This document shows positions 45,059-56,243 of a stretch of DNA of 64,000 nt, in pieces; within the stretch, counting starts at the first letter, position 1; the number at the start of each line of letters is the position of its first letter. Under the pieces are notes generated by a model. It saw nothing but the letters and a program-made list of their open reading frames with translations, had not been told where the DNA came from and searched no databases. Position numbers and translations under genes: made by a program. Source of the stretch: Corinectria fuckeliana (taxonomy: Eukaryota; Ascomycota; Sordariomycetes; Hypocreales; Nectriaceae); NCBI GenBank assembly GCA_019137255.1, contig WPDH01000065.1, positions 186,001 through 250,000 of the forward strand, in the 5' to 3' direction.

Positions 45059-48000
45059 CTAACCCTCCACCAAGCGCCTTAATAAACCAACCAGCGCCCC
45101 AGTAACCCACACCCTAAGCTGCTCTACTAACCATCCTGAAACAGCCATCCATAAACCCATAATCCACGACCAAAACTGCCCGAACCAACCAGCAGTTGAC
45201 GACCCAATTCGCTCTGACCATCCGACAGCGACCGTCGGTACACTAGTCACCACGTCCCAAGTATCTCGCCAGCTCCATGTCAAGCTTGGGTCTAACCCAG
45301 GGACAAACAGCCACGCCGGCTGGTTGCGGCTTGTCCGTAGCATGTACTGCCTCGTCAGTCCATTTGCCTCCGTCCAAATGGCCCGCTGCCGTCGGCTTGT
45401 AATGTGCGCCTGGATCGTAAGCACCAGCAACGACTGATACAGCACCGTCGCCATCGCCTGCCATGGAAACTCGTTGGCCTTCTCGCCAGGCTGCGGCTTG
45501 ACGAGCCCAGTCATCTCGGAAACACCACGTACAGTGAATGAGGTCAGTTCGACCCAGGACTGCACTTGTCTCTTGAGAAAGTGTTGGACGATATCCTCCA
45601 AAGATGTCGGAGTATGACCCAGGTCCAGATCGCGATCTCTGATACCCCAAAGTCTCTCCTGGCTCACAGATACATCCTGGTCCAGATCAGGCGTTGCGGG
45701 AAGAGCATTGTATCTCAGCCCCTCATTGCCCTCGTCCTCACCCTCCACGTTGCTGAGCAAGGGTGGTGCAGAAGCACGGCGAGACACTAAACCTTGAACC
45801 AAAGGAGAAGAAAGTTGTGGTTTCCGTCTCACAGTAAGAGAAGTACTCCGTAGTCTTGGAAGTCGACTGAGGAGACGATACCGCTGCAGTCTCAGGCTCT
45901 CGATCGGACGAGAAGGACGGACAAATTTAGGGCTCTGAGGTAGAGAATCACGGTGTGACTGTGAGTTTTCGATCGGAGAAAGGAATGATTTCGGACTCTC
46001 AGTAGGAGAGAAGAAGTCCCACGCGGTGCTCATCGATGTGATCCTGGGTGCTCTCTCTCCTTCGAAAGACTCTCGATGGCTCTCTCCGCGGTTCGGCTCT
46101 CTTCGTTTACGTTCTCTTTGGTTGGTCTCGACCAATGGAGAGCCGTCTAGCTGCTTCTTGAACCACTCGGATAGCTCACCGAAGAATTCGATTGAATCGT
46201 CCAACTCGTTGCAGTGATTCTTTAAGTATTTCCAGAGTTCCTCCCGCATCTCTAGTAGTTCTTCGAGACGGCACCTTCGCTCGTCCTGGACACCCATCGC
46301 CACCTCGGCATCTTTGATTTGGCTGTGAAGATCCGGATCGCCAACAAGTGATTGATTGGATCCGAGAAATTCAGTGATCTTGCTCATTATCTCGGCGAGG
46401 ATCTTGTTGGTGTTCTCTCCGTGACGTAGGAAATCCTGAATTTCTGTAACTTTCTCGTTGTGCTCCTCTGCCGCGGTGGTATAATCATCGGATGCCAACT
46501 CGAGTTGTTCCTTGTGGAATCTCAGCAAAGTAATGAATTCCAAGACGTCGCTATTTGACTGCATGCCAATGTAATTGTAACCCTGCGCGGGTGAAGAGAC
46601 AGAGAGCGGGTTGGCTGATTCAGGAACTGGCGTTTCAAGGTCGTTGACCTTTTTCCCCGTGCCTATGCTAGCATGATTGCCAGGACTTGGTGCACGAGAT
46701 TCTGCAAATGACTCATCTTTCAAGTCGGATAACGAGGCCACATCGTGTTCAGCCTCTAGCACGGATCGAGGCGTGGGGAGAACGTTGTCACGTAGTGACT
46801 TCTGTTTTCCACCTACCCTGGCTTCGTGTAAGTGAGACAAGACAGTATTGCGGAGGTTGGACGGTGGTTTTGGCGTCCTTTTGAGAGCTTCCAACACCTC
46901 GGGTGAGTCGGGCTCCGCACGAGACCAGCTGGAGGGGCGTGGAGGTATCTTTAGTTTGCCCAGTTTCTTGGCTGTCCCTTGCGTCGATGGATGATCGGAC
47001 GATTTGGGTGGTCGACGGGATGAGCTAGCCAGGAGACGGTGAGACCGCCGCCGTGACAAACCCCGTGATAGATGCCGTGATCGATTCTTCGATTTGCGCG
47101 ATGATCCAGCTCTCAAGCCGTTATCCGTATTGGCGGTGATGGCGAAGTCTTGCAGATGTTGTTTGGCCAGATTCTCAGCGTTAAGTCCGAACGAGGAAGT
47201 ATGGCGTAAAGCCCTCCTCGAGCCCTTGTTTGGGTTTTCCTCTAGTTCGCCCTCCAAGACTTCAATCTTCTCCTCGAATGCTTGGATGTGGCCCACTAGG
47301 CGCCTTTCTCGACGTTTGCCTTCTTCGAAAGACACTGCAACTGCGGAGATAGCACGTTCGAGTTCGACCAAACGCTGACTGCATTCGGTATAAGCTGTCT
47401 CTTGGAGCTTGAACATGCTTTGTGCCATCGCGTTGGCGCGGGCCTTTGCCTGTTTTGCAAGCTTGCTGACGAGGGTAGGGGGGAGTGGTGCGGATGTTAC
47501 TATACAGTCACTTTCCACCTGGGAAAAATCGCCTTGGATTTGTTGCGCCGTGGCCTCAATCAACTCGTCGTGTTTTGCCCTAGTACGGGATTTCGCATCG
47601 TGTAGGTCAGCCATGTAGTCACTCAAGAGTCTATAGGCTGCCTGAATGGCTCTCTCGCTACCCGCTTGCGATTCTCTGTGGTAGAGAGGCTCGGGTGCAA
47701 ATGTGACGGTAGACCTGCGTTGTAGACGGGGCGGTACGAAAGTCGCGTCTTCATCGGTGGACGTTTCTTCGGACTCCGACTCCCAAATAGAAGATCCTTG
47801 GGTAGACGCATCTTCTTCACTGGGCTGATCGGTAGTCGTTGCCACTGGATTATAAGATGCTGCAAGAGCCGCATATGTTCCAGCAGAGTTGTACCCGGGC
47901 TTTGCTTTCAGATAAGGAGGATCTTCGACGGTCGCATCTTTTCCAATGGGTTGGTCGATAGCCGTTGAACCTGAGTCATCAGGTTCTACAAGAGCAGCGT

Positions 48001-48949
48001 CTTCTTCGGCAGGTTTTCCGTCTGGCTTTGACTCTGAACTAAGGGGTTGCGGGCTGGTCGTACGCGCTGCAGCAAGGCGAACGGGAGAAGACGAATCCGA
48101 TCGACTAGGTTCTGTAAGTGTCCCGGCTCCTTTAGCAGGCTCATTTTCAGACTGTAGCCCCGATTGAGATGGTTCCGTGACGGCCTCCTCATCGGTTTCC
48201 GCCGGTTGTTCGGTAGGCGTGGATTTGGTATCGTGAGGCTCTGTAAGGGCTGCAGCTTCTCCAACAGGTTCGCCGTCTGGCTTTTGCTTCGGTTCCGAGT
48301 CACGGGTAGCCCTGGGTGCTTCACTTGACTGGTCTGTGGACGGCGGCTCCGACGGAGAGGGCTTCGCAAGAGTTCCGGCTTCTTGAATAGGCTCACCATT
48401 ACCCTTCGAGCCCGACTGAGGAGGTTCTGCGACGCCAACCGAATCGTTTGGAGTGGAGTGTTCGGCAGGCGTGGATATGAAATCGTGAGGCTCTGGAAGA
48501 GCTCCGCCTTCTCCAGCCGGCTCGTCATCTGGCCTTGACTTTGAGCCACGGGCAGTCTCAGAACCTTCAGTCCACTGGCTGGCAGACGACTGTTCCGACT
48601 GAAGAGGTTCTGTTAGAACCCAATCCTTTTGGATAGCCGTAGACTTCGATTCTGAACGAGATTTTGCGACGGGTGTCTCGTTCCGGGCGGGTTCGCTGGA
48701 TTGTGTTGGTCTTGCATCATCGGAGTCTGCAGAAGACCTGTCGCTTCCAGTGGGCTTATCGTCTGTTGTTGACTCCGGAGAAGCAGGCTCTTCACGTTCC
48801 TCACGTTCCTCGGTATACCGGCTGGCAGACGACACCGAAACAGAGAACCTCGTTTCGTCTTGAGATGGCGTGCGGCCCGGCGACTCCGTTTGAGAGGCTT
48901 GCGACTGAGGAGACAGCTGTCCCGTCTGTACGAATTTTTCCTCGTCCAT
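45059..48949 (-). CDS. 1,297-residue protein with tandem repeats, coiled coil and hydrophobic C-terminus; function unknown
   Basis: Single open frame. The start is the ATG at 48949 (MDEEKFVQTGQLSPQ); upstream codons lack an ATG. I know no family. Layout: a Ser/Glu/Pro-rich N-terminus; about four tandem acidic repeats of ~84 residues (about 100-395); and a helical coiled-coil part (about 440-590) containing LVELERAISAVAVSFEEGKR and GHIQAFEEKIEVLEGELEE. Then come basic Arg/Ser-rich stretches, a second helical region (ITLLRFHKEQLELASDDY, and ELLEMREELWKYLKNHCNELDD) and Ser/Arg-rich sequence. The last ~130 residues are strongly hydrophobic and Trp-rich (MATVLYQSLLVLTIQAH, then FGQFWSWIMGLWMAVSGWLVEQL), suggesting membrane insertion or a reticulon-like hairpin. 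This arrangement suggests a membrane-tethered scaffold, by inference only. Small unspliced introns cannot be excluded. Confidence 0.75.
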   Translation of the reverse strand: MDEEKFVQTGQLSPQSQASQTESPGRTPSQDETRFSVSVSSASRYTEEREEREEPASPESTTDDKPTGSDRSSADSDDARPTQSSEPARNETPVAKSRSESKSTAIQKDWVLTEPLQSEQSSASQWTEGSETARGSKSRPDDEPAGEGGALPEPHDFISTPAEHSTPNDSVGVAEPPQSGSKGNGEPIQEAGTLAKPSPSEPPSTDQSSEAPRATRDSEPKQKPDGEPVGEAAALTEPHDTKSTPTEQPAETDEEAVTEPSQSGLQSENEPAKGAGTLTEPSRSDSSSPVRLAAARTTSPQPLSSESKPDGKPAEEDAALVEPDDSGSTAIDQPIGKDATVEDPPYLKAKPGYNSAGTYAALAASYNPVATTTDQPSEEDASTQGSSIWESESEETSTDEDATFVPPRLQRRSTVTFAPEPLYHRESQAGSERAIQAAYRLLSDYMADLHDAKSRTRAKHDELIEATAQQIQGDFSQVESDCIVTSAPLPPTLVSKLAKQAKARANAMAQSMFKLQETAYTECSQRLVELERAISAVAVSFEEGKRRERRLVGHIQAFEEKIEVLEGELEENPNKGSRRALRHTSSFGLNAENLAKQHLQDFAITANTDNGLRAGSSRKSKNRSRHLSRGLSRRRSHRLLASSSRRPPKSSDHPSTQGTAKKLGKLKIPPRPSSWSRAEPDSPEVLEALKRTPKPPSNLRNTVLSHLHEARVGGKQKSLRDNVLPTPRSVLEAEHDVASLSDLKDESFAESRAPSPGNHASIGTGKKVNDLETPVPESANPLSVSSPAQGYNYIGMQSNSDVLEFITLLRFHKEQLELASDDYTTAAEEHNEKVTEIQDFLRHGENTNKILAEIMSKITEFLGSNQSLVGDPDLHSQIKDAEVAMGVQDERRCRLEELLEMREELWKYLKNHCNELDDSIEFFGELSEWFKKQLDGSPLVETNQRERKRREPNRGESHRESFEGERAPRITSMSTAWDFFSPTESPKSFLSPIENSQSHRDSLPQSPKFVRPSRPIESLRLQRYRLLSRLPRLRSTSLTVRRKPQLSSPLVQGLVSRRASAPPLLSNVEGEDEGNEGLRYNALPATPDLDQDVSVSQERLWGIRDRDLDLGHTPTSLEDIVQHFLKRQVQSWVELTSFTVRGVSEMTGLVKPQPGEKANEFPWQAMATVLYQSLLVLTIQAHITSRRQRAIWTEANGLTRQYMLRTSRNQPAWLFVPGLDPSLTWSWRDTWDVVTSVPTVAVGWSERIGSSTAGWFGQFWSWIMGLWMAVSGWLVEQLRVWVTGALVGLLRRLVEG
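47765..48652 (-). repeat. Coding tandem repeats of about 84 codons
   Basis: Within the 1,297-residue protein. Three full units start at residues about 139 (RPDDEPAGEGGALPEPHD), 223 (KPDGEPVGEAAALTEPHD) and 308 (KPDGKPAEEDAALVEPDD). The second half of an older unit (about 100-138) precedes them. Each unit has a first half ending EPSQSG or similar and a second half beginning like EPAKGAGTLTEPS. Confidence 0.8.
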
Positions 48950-49555
48950 TTTGAAAAGCCAGAGGGAGAGGTTGTCCAGGTGCGACGGGGTGTCAGAAGA
49001 AAGGTTTGTCTTTGCGGGAGACGTAGTGCTTGGTTGCTGGACGAGGTTTACAGCCGCCAGGGAGAAGTAGGTGCAGAGTCCGACAATGGACACAAGAGCG
49101 GCTGGATGAAATGGTGTGCTCTGGGTAGTGCGGATATGTGAAGAAAGCAAGGGGCCAGTTCATGAATTTAGAAGGCTCTGTTGGAGATGTCACATGCGTG
49201 CTGAAAGAGACGCCTCCACCGGGTTGTCCGACCTCATTTTCTTTGACCGCCGGCCACACCGCCAGCAGCAAACAATTCTTGTCATCTCTGGGACCAATAG
49301 GGGAAGCCACTGAGCTTGGGTTGCACCACAGCTCCAATCACAATCTAGGTCGTGCCCATTATGAAATAAAACAAGGGATGGCACAGAACAAAGACTCCAG
49401 CAGAATCTGGCTCGCGGACTGCGCCTGTGCGCAGGTGGCGCGGCATGTGATCACGGCAAGGAACAAAGAAACCCAGCAAGCTCCGACAACTGAGCCAAGT
49501 CCAGTACGTGTAATGCAGCTCTTCCTTAGACGATGAGTCTGACTGCCAAAGACGC
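48950..49555. other. Intergenic between NSE4 and the 1,297-residue protein gene
   Basis: About 600 bp between two minus-strand genes. It probably holds the NSE4 3' end and the promoter of the downstream gene. No gene is seen. Confidence 0.6.
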
Positions 49556-50949
49556 TCAACTATACCAGCCCCTCGCGCCGGGCCCCGAGGCTTTCGCTTC
49601 TTTCCTGTGCGCAATCATGGGCTCTTTGAGACTGAAAGTATCGATGATTTCGCGCCACGTATCCATATCCATATATAGAATTGCTTGGTGCTTGGACGCA
49701 CTATGTCTTACGGTGCCGTCTTCCTCTGGCTCTCGTTCAACAGGCGCTGTGGCAATTGTCAGTAGCGGTTCTGGTACTCCATCAGTGAAGAATGCTCACC
49801 CAAAGCCGGTATCTCGTCTTCATCGAAATCGACCTCGACCCTTCCATCTCGAATGAGGAAGCTGACGTAGAACAAGTTCTCGACGGTCTGGCCGAAAGAC
49901 TTTGGATTGACCACAAACCGCATTAGATCAATACCTCCCGTACTCCTGAGGCCGTGCTGGTGCATGATCTTTTTCTTCTCGTGCTCTTCCATGTCGTCAT
50001 CAATCAACTCTACCACTGCTTCTTGAATGTCTTCTTGAAGAGCGGTGAGCTGCTGGAGAATCTTGCCGCAAATCGCTGTCAAGTCGTTCTCCGTCTTGGC
50101 AAGGTCTCCGACGTTGAGCACCTCGGGTCGAGTTTCGGTCAAGCTGTTTGGCCGGAATGGCGCGCTTCGTTTGGCTATCTTGCGGGCCTTCTTCTCGACT
50201 GAGAGCGGGCCTACAAGGAAACCGGGCAGCGCTGGCCGCCGAATGAAGGGCAACGCCGCGAAACGGCCCAAGTGAGGCCAGTTCATCATGTCGCCCTCAT
50301 CGCCAATGTCATCTTCCTCCTCACCGCGAGTCGTCCTTCTCCTTTGACGCTGAGTGCTTGAAAGGTCCGGGGCGTTGTCGTCGCTAATTCCTCTGCCCTG
50401 GCGCATGTATGTGATGCATTTAGACACAAAGTCGTCTACGTCGATGCCTTGCGCTAAACTTCCTTGAGTCAGACGCAGCGTTTTCCTGTATGAGAGATCC
50501 GTTGTGCTGACTAGTAACCGAGAATCGATGGTGGCCTCGGTTGTCTGCCGGACTTGTTTCGTGAGCTCATCGGCCTTCAAGATAGCCTCGTGCAAGCCTC
50601 GTGAATCGGGTTGAAGGTATTCTTCGGTGTTCTCCGTGATATCGCGCAGTAAATCTCTGAAACCTTGTTGCACTTTTCGTCGCTGGTCTAACGGTTGGTC
50701 CGGATCGTACACATTGCCGTCTTCGCCCAAGTCATTGGCGCTTTCAGCCTCTGGATCCACGGTTCGTCGTCGACGGCTCGACTCTTCGCCCGTTCTCGTG
50801 TCGGCGCGTTTCCTCTTGGAGCCGGAGACAGAGCGACTGGATTCCCGCCGCCTTGCTGCCAAGCTGCGTTGGGCCGAAGTGGGTTGCGCCGACGGGGAGG
50901 GTGATGGAGATTGGGACTCCTCATCGGAGTCGTGCAGGCGGGTCGGCAT
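49556..50949 (-). CDS. NSE4: Nse4, kleisin subunit of the SMC5/6 complex
   Basis: Two exons (50949-49800 and 49746-49556) give 446 residues. Nse4 bridges the Smc5 and Smc6 heads and binds Nse1/Nse3 in nuclear DNA repair and replication-stress responses. The long frame alone ends early after DGRVEVDFDEDEIPAL. A phase-1 intron (GTGAGC donor, CAG acceptor) leads into an exon coding REPEEDGTVRHSASKHQAI, then MDMDTWREIIDTFSLKEPMI, the conserved C-terminal winged-helix end that contacts Smc5. Upstream are a Ser/Arg-rich disordered N-terminus with a basic KRKR/RRRR region, the helix RRKVQQGFRDLLRDITENTEEYL, which is the conserved Smc6-contacting kleisin part, and MMNWPHLGRFAALPFIRRPALPGFLVGPL in the middle. 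A downstream ATG-less tail of 15 residues follows the conserved end. Confidence 0.92.
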
Positions 50950-53900
50950 CGGAGTAAGAGTGGCTCATGAGAAGGCGGAGGCGCAAGGCTTGGCTTAGAC
51001 AAGACGGTGGACTTGGATTTGATTTCCTTGTTCAGCGGCGTCGCTCAAGACTGCAGTGTCGATGGAAATATCCGTTGTTTGTTCAGGCTGGGCACGAAAT
51101 GCGCAGGCGCGTCTTCACGCGACGGGTACGTACCTCCATTTAAACCGGCCCGGCAACCGCAAGCCGAATGTGGGGCAGAGCCAAAGTGGTAGCTTAGCAG
51201 GCTCACAACTTCACGCACTCAGGAAGTGACAAAATAATGCATCAATAAACGAGCTTAAAAAGAAGGAGTCTTGTCTTTTTCCCTAACAGAAGTGAGTCCG
51301 CGTGGATCGGGTTTCATATGCATAACGGCTGGCCCTACTTCGTAATGCTGTGGGATCTTCTTTGCTTAAGTACCGTATCAGCATGAAGCGAAGCAACGGC
51401 TTGAAAGAATGCCTCTTATCCTACGCCGTAATCAAGGAAACATTCTAAAGTCCTAAGTATTCATGCTCATCCTAAGGCTATAGCATTTGGTCAACGACAA
51501 AAGACTGAATCGTCGGATTTACGGATTTAAAAACATCAGCATCTCACCGAGCGGATCCAGCCCCTCCCAGTTTGTCCCCCATCCCTTACACGCCGGTTCG
51601 GTCGGTTAAGAGACAAAGAAGATCACAGTAAAGGTACCTTGAAACCATTCCCAATTCTCCAGCAGCTGCATAGCCTTATCAACCAAAAGACACCCCAAGA
51701 TCTTGGCTGCGGGCAAACCCGGCCACTTCTATTCGTCCAAAACCGAAACAGCCGCCTGGTCAGTGATATGGGTTGGGACACCTGCAAGTCTCACGGGGTT
51801 CCAGAGGGTTACCGCCATTTACAAGTCCACAGCAGAATCCAGAGACGCCGTGGGGGGGTGTCGCCATGCACACACAACGCACGTCAGCAGCCCATACTAA
51901 GATTCCAGTACGAAGTAGGTGTACCGCCCTGGTCAGGAGCCCCAGACTGGCAAGTCGCGGCAACCTCCAAGCCGCTGATATCTCGGATTGGTAGGTGCTG
52001 GTTCGTCTGCCCCCTGGATCTTTAGACCGGCGTAATACGGGTCGCTGTCTTGAGGCGCCCGGGGCAATTGGGCTCGGTCCGGATGACCCATCTGCGCAGG
52101 CCTAGGGCGCTCCTCGGGAGCGGCGCCTCTTGCGGGAGGGGTAAGAACAACAGGAAGAAGCAGAAGTACTATGTAGAGGGAGCAATAATGATTTGAGTCC
52201 AGCTAGAACCTTTCCACAAAGGCCGAGTGTATCCGTAGGCCTACAAGTCCGTGGAGCTGTCATCAAGTTGGCCGTTCCTGCATGAAGATGATCTCGTACA
52301 GAAGTATGATGATGAACGAGACGCAAATCAGGGCCCAGTAGAGCGGCGATCTCTCCGATCTCTTTCAACATAGACTAGAAACTAGGTAATCTACCAAGGC
52401 TGGCAAGTTAGCCTAGACACATCACATAATCTACTTCTCTCGAAGTTGGTGTCGAACCTTACAGCAGTAGCTCGAAACTTGAGGCATAGCACCCAGGCTA
52501 ACGGCAAGAGAGGCACAGCAGCCAACAAATCATTCTTTCTTTTCCTCCCGTTTAGGCAGTGGGGAGATGGGTAGCCGAGGTCTCGGCCAAGTGGCCTTCC
52601 AAGCCATCGTGTTGTTGCAACACAATGTCCAGTCCTGCACCAGGTCTGCCAACCTCCGATGCCCTTGACGTGGGCTACGACGACTGAGAGAAAATGCGAA
52701 ACTCGAACCATCCGCTTTGCCTGCCCGCCAGGGGTCAACCAAGGCACCTCGGTGCCACGGCAGATGCAGCATGTAAAAGACGGCATCAAAGACATGATTA
52801 GGTCCACCCGTCTGCCAGCCAAGCCCACCAAACGTTTGGCTGGGAACGATGAGAGAGAGAGCCATGAGAGGCTCGAGAGGCCTTATCGATGGCTTCGCCC
52901 CGCTGGACCCAAGTACCAAACCCGGTTCCCCTGGCGCGCACTGCCCGATCAGTGGCCCACGGCGCCCAGACCCCCGCTATCCGGACACAAAGATAGGTGC
53001 GTTATCCCGGAAACTTATGGGCTGGACGCCGTCTCCCTGGAAAGAACTTGAGAGCCCAGTTTGACCCGGAATTCTAGCCTGCAAATACCCCGCTATCGCC
53101 GTGTGGAAGCTGTCGTGGAAGCTCGTCATTCCCATTCAGGCAAACGGCCGACTGCGCCGCCAGGCCTCCAGTGCGGCGGGATGGGTTTCCTGTTTGCTGT
53201 GTGGCATTCCCGATCCCGTTTCCGTCGCACTTGTTTCCCGCGAGGACGTCTCGTGAGAAGCTTGGGAGATAAGCAAGCTTAGAGCTTCGTACGAAGTATA
53301 GTCAGGCGCAGAAGAGAGTTCCCTGCCATGTCTCGGACAGCGCGTCATGGTGCTGTCGTTTGGCGTGTTCACAGCATCCTCTTTCGTTGGCCTCTCACGT
53401 GTCCCCGCATCTCTACAGTGCAACCCCCCTCCTCTCCCCCCTCTCCCCCCAACCTCCACCGACGCCACGACAGGATGCGGATGGCTTGGGCTTGAACTTG
53501 GACCTCGTCGGAATCTTTCGTATGTGCCCCCTAGCTGAGCTAAAGACCCGGAGTACTTCCATCGTGTTACGGTGCAGTGTACCGCCCACAGACGTGCTGG
53601 CGAGCTAGGTTGCCCACCACTAAAACCTCCCTCCTCTCTCCTCCTCCCATCTGTCTGCCTCTTCCCTGCATGCAATCTTTATCCGCGGTCGTGGCACTGT
53701 TGCATTAACAGCTACTGAGGCGTCCTGACCCTCCTGTCTTAACCCCCAGCCCAAACGAGAAGGGTCACCGTTCCCTCTGCACGTCTCACTTACCCTTCCA
53801 CCGTCTCTCCTCCATCGTCCATGGAAATGCTCATTTGACCTCCTTGACCTTCACCCTCACATCCAGCGTCTCGACGTGACCTCCGCCTGTCTGCCACATA

Positions 53901-54012
53901 CTTAACCCCCGCCTCCCTTGATAGTCATCCCCGAACAGATGCTCCAGCCGGCCTGCCCTGCCCCTCTTCTGCCTCGTTCCCATCCGTGTCCCCTGCCTCG
54001 GCCATTACCATC
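50950..54012. other. Intergenic, no supported gene
   Basis: A 3.1-kb divergent interval upstream of NSE4 (minus) and the 235-residue protein gene (plus). It has short, overlapping open frames with no domains. A perfect 12-bp palindrome centred on GTAC lies at 53284-53295. The last ~350 bases are C/T-rich leader-like sequence. Confidence 0.55.
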
Positions 54013-54907
54013 ATGACCGGCGCCATTGCCACTCCGCGTTACAGCGCCGAGGACTTCGAAACCGCCTCGATTCGCTCAACCGCTCCTTCATATGGTGAGT
54101 CTTCAAGTCGTGTTCCTGCGCGTCAGATCGATATCATATCGATACCATATCAGCTACAACGGGCACGAACTGCCCGTGGAGACCGCCTTTCGGCACGAGA
54201 CCACCGTCACTGACCCCATCTTGCCCAGTCTCGGAGGCGCCCTCCTACCACTCCGTCGCTCCGTATCATGAGGCTGTGCCTCCGTACTCACCGCCGAACA
54301 ATCGGTCCGACGTCTCCAGATCGACGACGTCCCTGCTACCACAGAGCCGAAGTGGGACATCGACGCCCATCGGCCTGCCTCCCGTTCCCTCCGCTCCGCT
54401 GCGTAGCGTTCCGAACCTAAACAACTTCCGTATTGCAACATGGTCTTCCCTTAGCAGCAACCCGAATGCCCGGCAGTACCAGCGTGTGGCTCAGCGGCGC
54501 GCGAGCGCGAGCGCACAGCGAGACCCCATGGATAGCTTGCGGCGGGCCGTGACAGCCCCAATCATGGAAGAGTCGTCGCAGACGCAGGAGCGCAACGAGT
54601 CGTCTTCTCGCCCTCTCGAGGACCCATACCTCGTTGGGGAAGTCGCCGCTTCGAGAGCGCGCCAGGAGAGACTTGCCCGCGAGTCGGGCGATGACATTCT
54701 CATCCGTGAAGACCGCCAGTGGGACTGGTGGCTATGTAAGTCGTCCCGGCTCTCAATACCAGACGTGTGAAGGCTGACAACCGTGTAGCGCAAATGAAGG
54801 ACTGGGATGAGCGCGATAAGAGCTGGACTCGGTTCCGCCGCGAAACCGACATGAGCTCGCGCAAGAAGCTCCTTCGTCGTATCGGAGGACGCCGTCTGAT
54901 GATGTAA
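54013..54907 (+). CDS. Small conserved-looking fungal protein with basic C-terminus, function unknown
   Basis: Three exons (54013-54094, 54229-54735, 54789-54907) give 235 residues. The start is the first in-frame ATG after an open leader. The first half is Ser/Pro/Tyr-rich: ASIRSTAPSY, then across the intron VSEAPSYHSVAPYHEAVPPYSPP, a Tyr-Pro array that includes PPYSPP. The second half has IATWSSLSSNPNARQYQRVAQRRAS, an acidic linker, then ALEDPYLVGE-like sequence and a helix, DWWLSQMKDWDERDKSWTRFR across the last intron. It ends RKKLLRRIGGRRLMM. No known domain is recognised. The precise phase agreement of both introns and the single conserved-looking C-terminal block support a real gene. 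Confidence 0.8.
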
Positions 54908-55471
54908 GGATGTTGCTCTTGCCGCGCTGGGACGCTGCTGCTGTGTCGGGTTGAACATTTCAGGGTTGCATCTGGACGACATTGCCGCATTTTCTCGGCG
55001 TTGGTGTTTCTAGATTTGTTTGGGATCTCGGGTTCCTCGTCGTTTTGTCCACATCGTTTGGCTTCTCTGCTCATGATCGCTCCTATTCCACGTAGTGACG
55101 CCAAAGGGGTCACCACGAGCTATTCTCTTCGTCTTCACTCGTTCCACTCACTAGGGTTTCGGGAACTGGAAATTATTCAGCTCTCCTCTCGAATATGATT
55201 ATTGCAACATCGTCTTCTTCGGGAATCCTGCTCTGTACCAATGCGGCATCGTAGTGATATCGACATATGTTCTCTGCACTAAAACAAGACGCCGTCAATT
55301 TCTCCTTCTGTTGTCTACCTGTCACGTTAAAATTACACGTTTCCATAACGCCATGCCCGATGCAGCTATTAAGACACGTCTCTGCAGCTCGACGACGGCT
55401 CTGATCATTCTGGGTGTAGGTCAGGACCGCCCTGGAGGGGGCAGTGTAGACTACCACCTGCTGGCTCTGGC
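54908..55471. other. Convergent intergenic region
   Basis: Between the stop codons of the 235-residue protein gene and VMA3. Likely 3' untranslated sequence of both. No gene is seen. Confidence 0.6.
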
Positions 55472-56243
55472 TTAGCCCTTGCTCTTGGTGTTGAGGATGA
55501 GGGCAACGATGAGGCTGTCGAGGAGTCAGTTTGTGTTTATATGCATTGCTGGCTGGCTCTACGTACCCGTAAAGACCCAAGACCTCGCCGAAAATGAGGA
55601 TCAGGACCATGCCGACAAAGATCCTAGACTGCTCCATGTAGGCGCGGACGCCACTGTCGCCCACGATGCCGATGCAGTAGCCGGCAGAAAGACCAGTCAT
55701 GCCAACAGCGATGCCACATCCAAGATGCAAGAATGCCCTATCGCCAATCAGTGTTACGCCCATCCATGCCATTCTGCAAGACGTACGTAAAGAGGCTGTA
55801 GCTTTGAGTCGAGGGAGGTGCCAGATCCTCGGCGATCAGGACGGAAATGACGAGCGAGTACACGGCGATGATACCGGACATGACGACAGGAATCAGGCAC
55901 TAGGCATGATGTCAGACGATTATGCTTCGCAGGATATCGAGTCGAAGTTGTCGTACCTTCATGATGAGGTCGGGCCGGAAGGTACCAACACCGGCGATGC
56001 CGATGCCAGACTTGGCAGTTCCGTATGCAGCACCGATAGCTATTCCAATTGTTTAGTACTGGATTTTGATGATGCGAATCGCTGGGGTGGAGGGAAATCG
56101 TACATCCGAAGACCATGGCAGCACAAATGCCGGCCTGCCAACAATTGCATTAGCACTCGCGTCTCCCTCGCGCGTCGTCCAAGGCAACTTACCATCCCGA
56201 TGAAGGGCGCAAACTTGGGGGCAATCTCTGATGAGTCGGCCAT
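55472..56243 (-). CDS. VMA3: V-ATPase V0 proteolipid subunit c
   Basis: Six small exons (56243-56193, 56134-56104, 56039-55957, 55899-55787, 55737-55567, 55514-55472) give 163 residues, the usual length of the family. The protein is a four-helix proteolipid of the vacuolar proton pump rotor ring. Markers are KFAPFIGMAGICAAMVFG, AAYGTAKSGIGIAG (helix 1-2), LIPVVMSGIIAVYSLVISVLIA, LHLGCGIAVGMTGLSAGYCIGIVGD, and the proton-carrying Glu near residue 144 in ILIFGEVLGLYG. It ends LILNTKSKG. It is Vma3-like rather than Vma11- or Vma16-like, judging by length and single-Glu position. Every join was checked for phase. The dense introns fit the known intron-rich nature of this gene in filamentous fungi. 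Confidence 0.95.
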
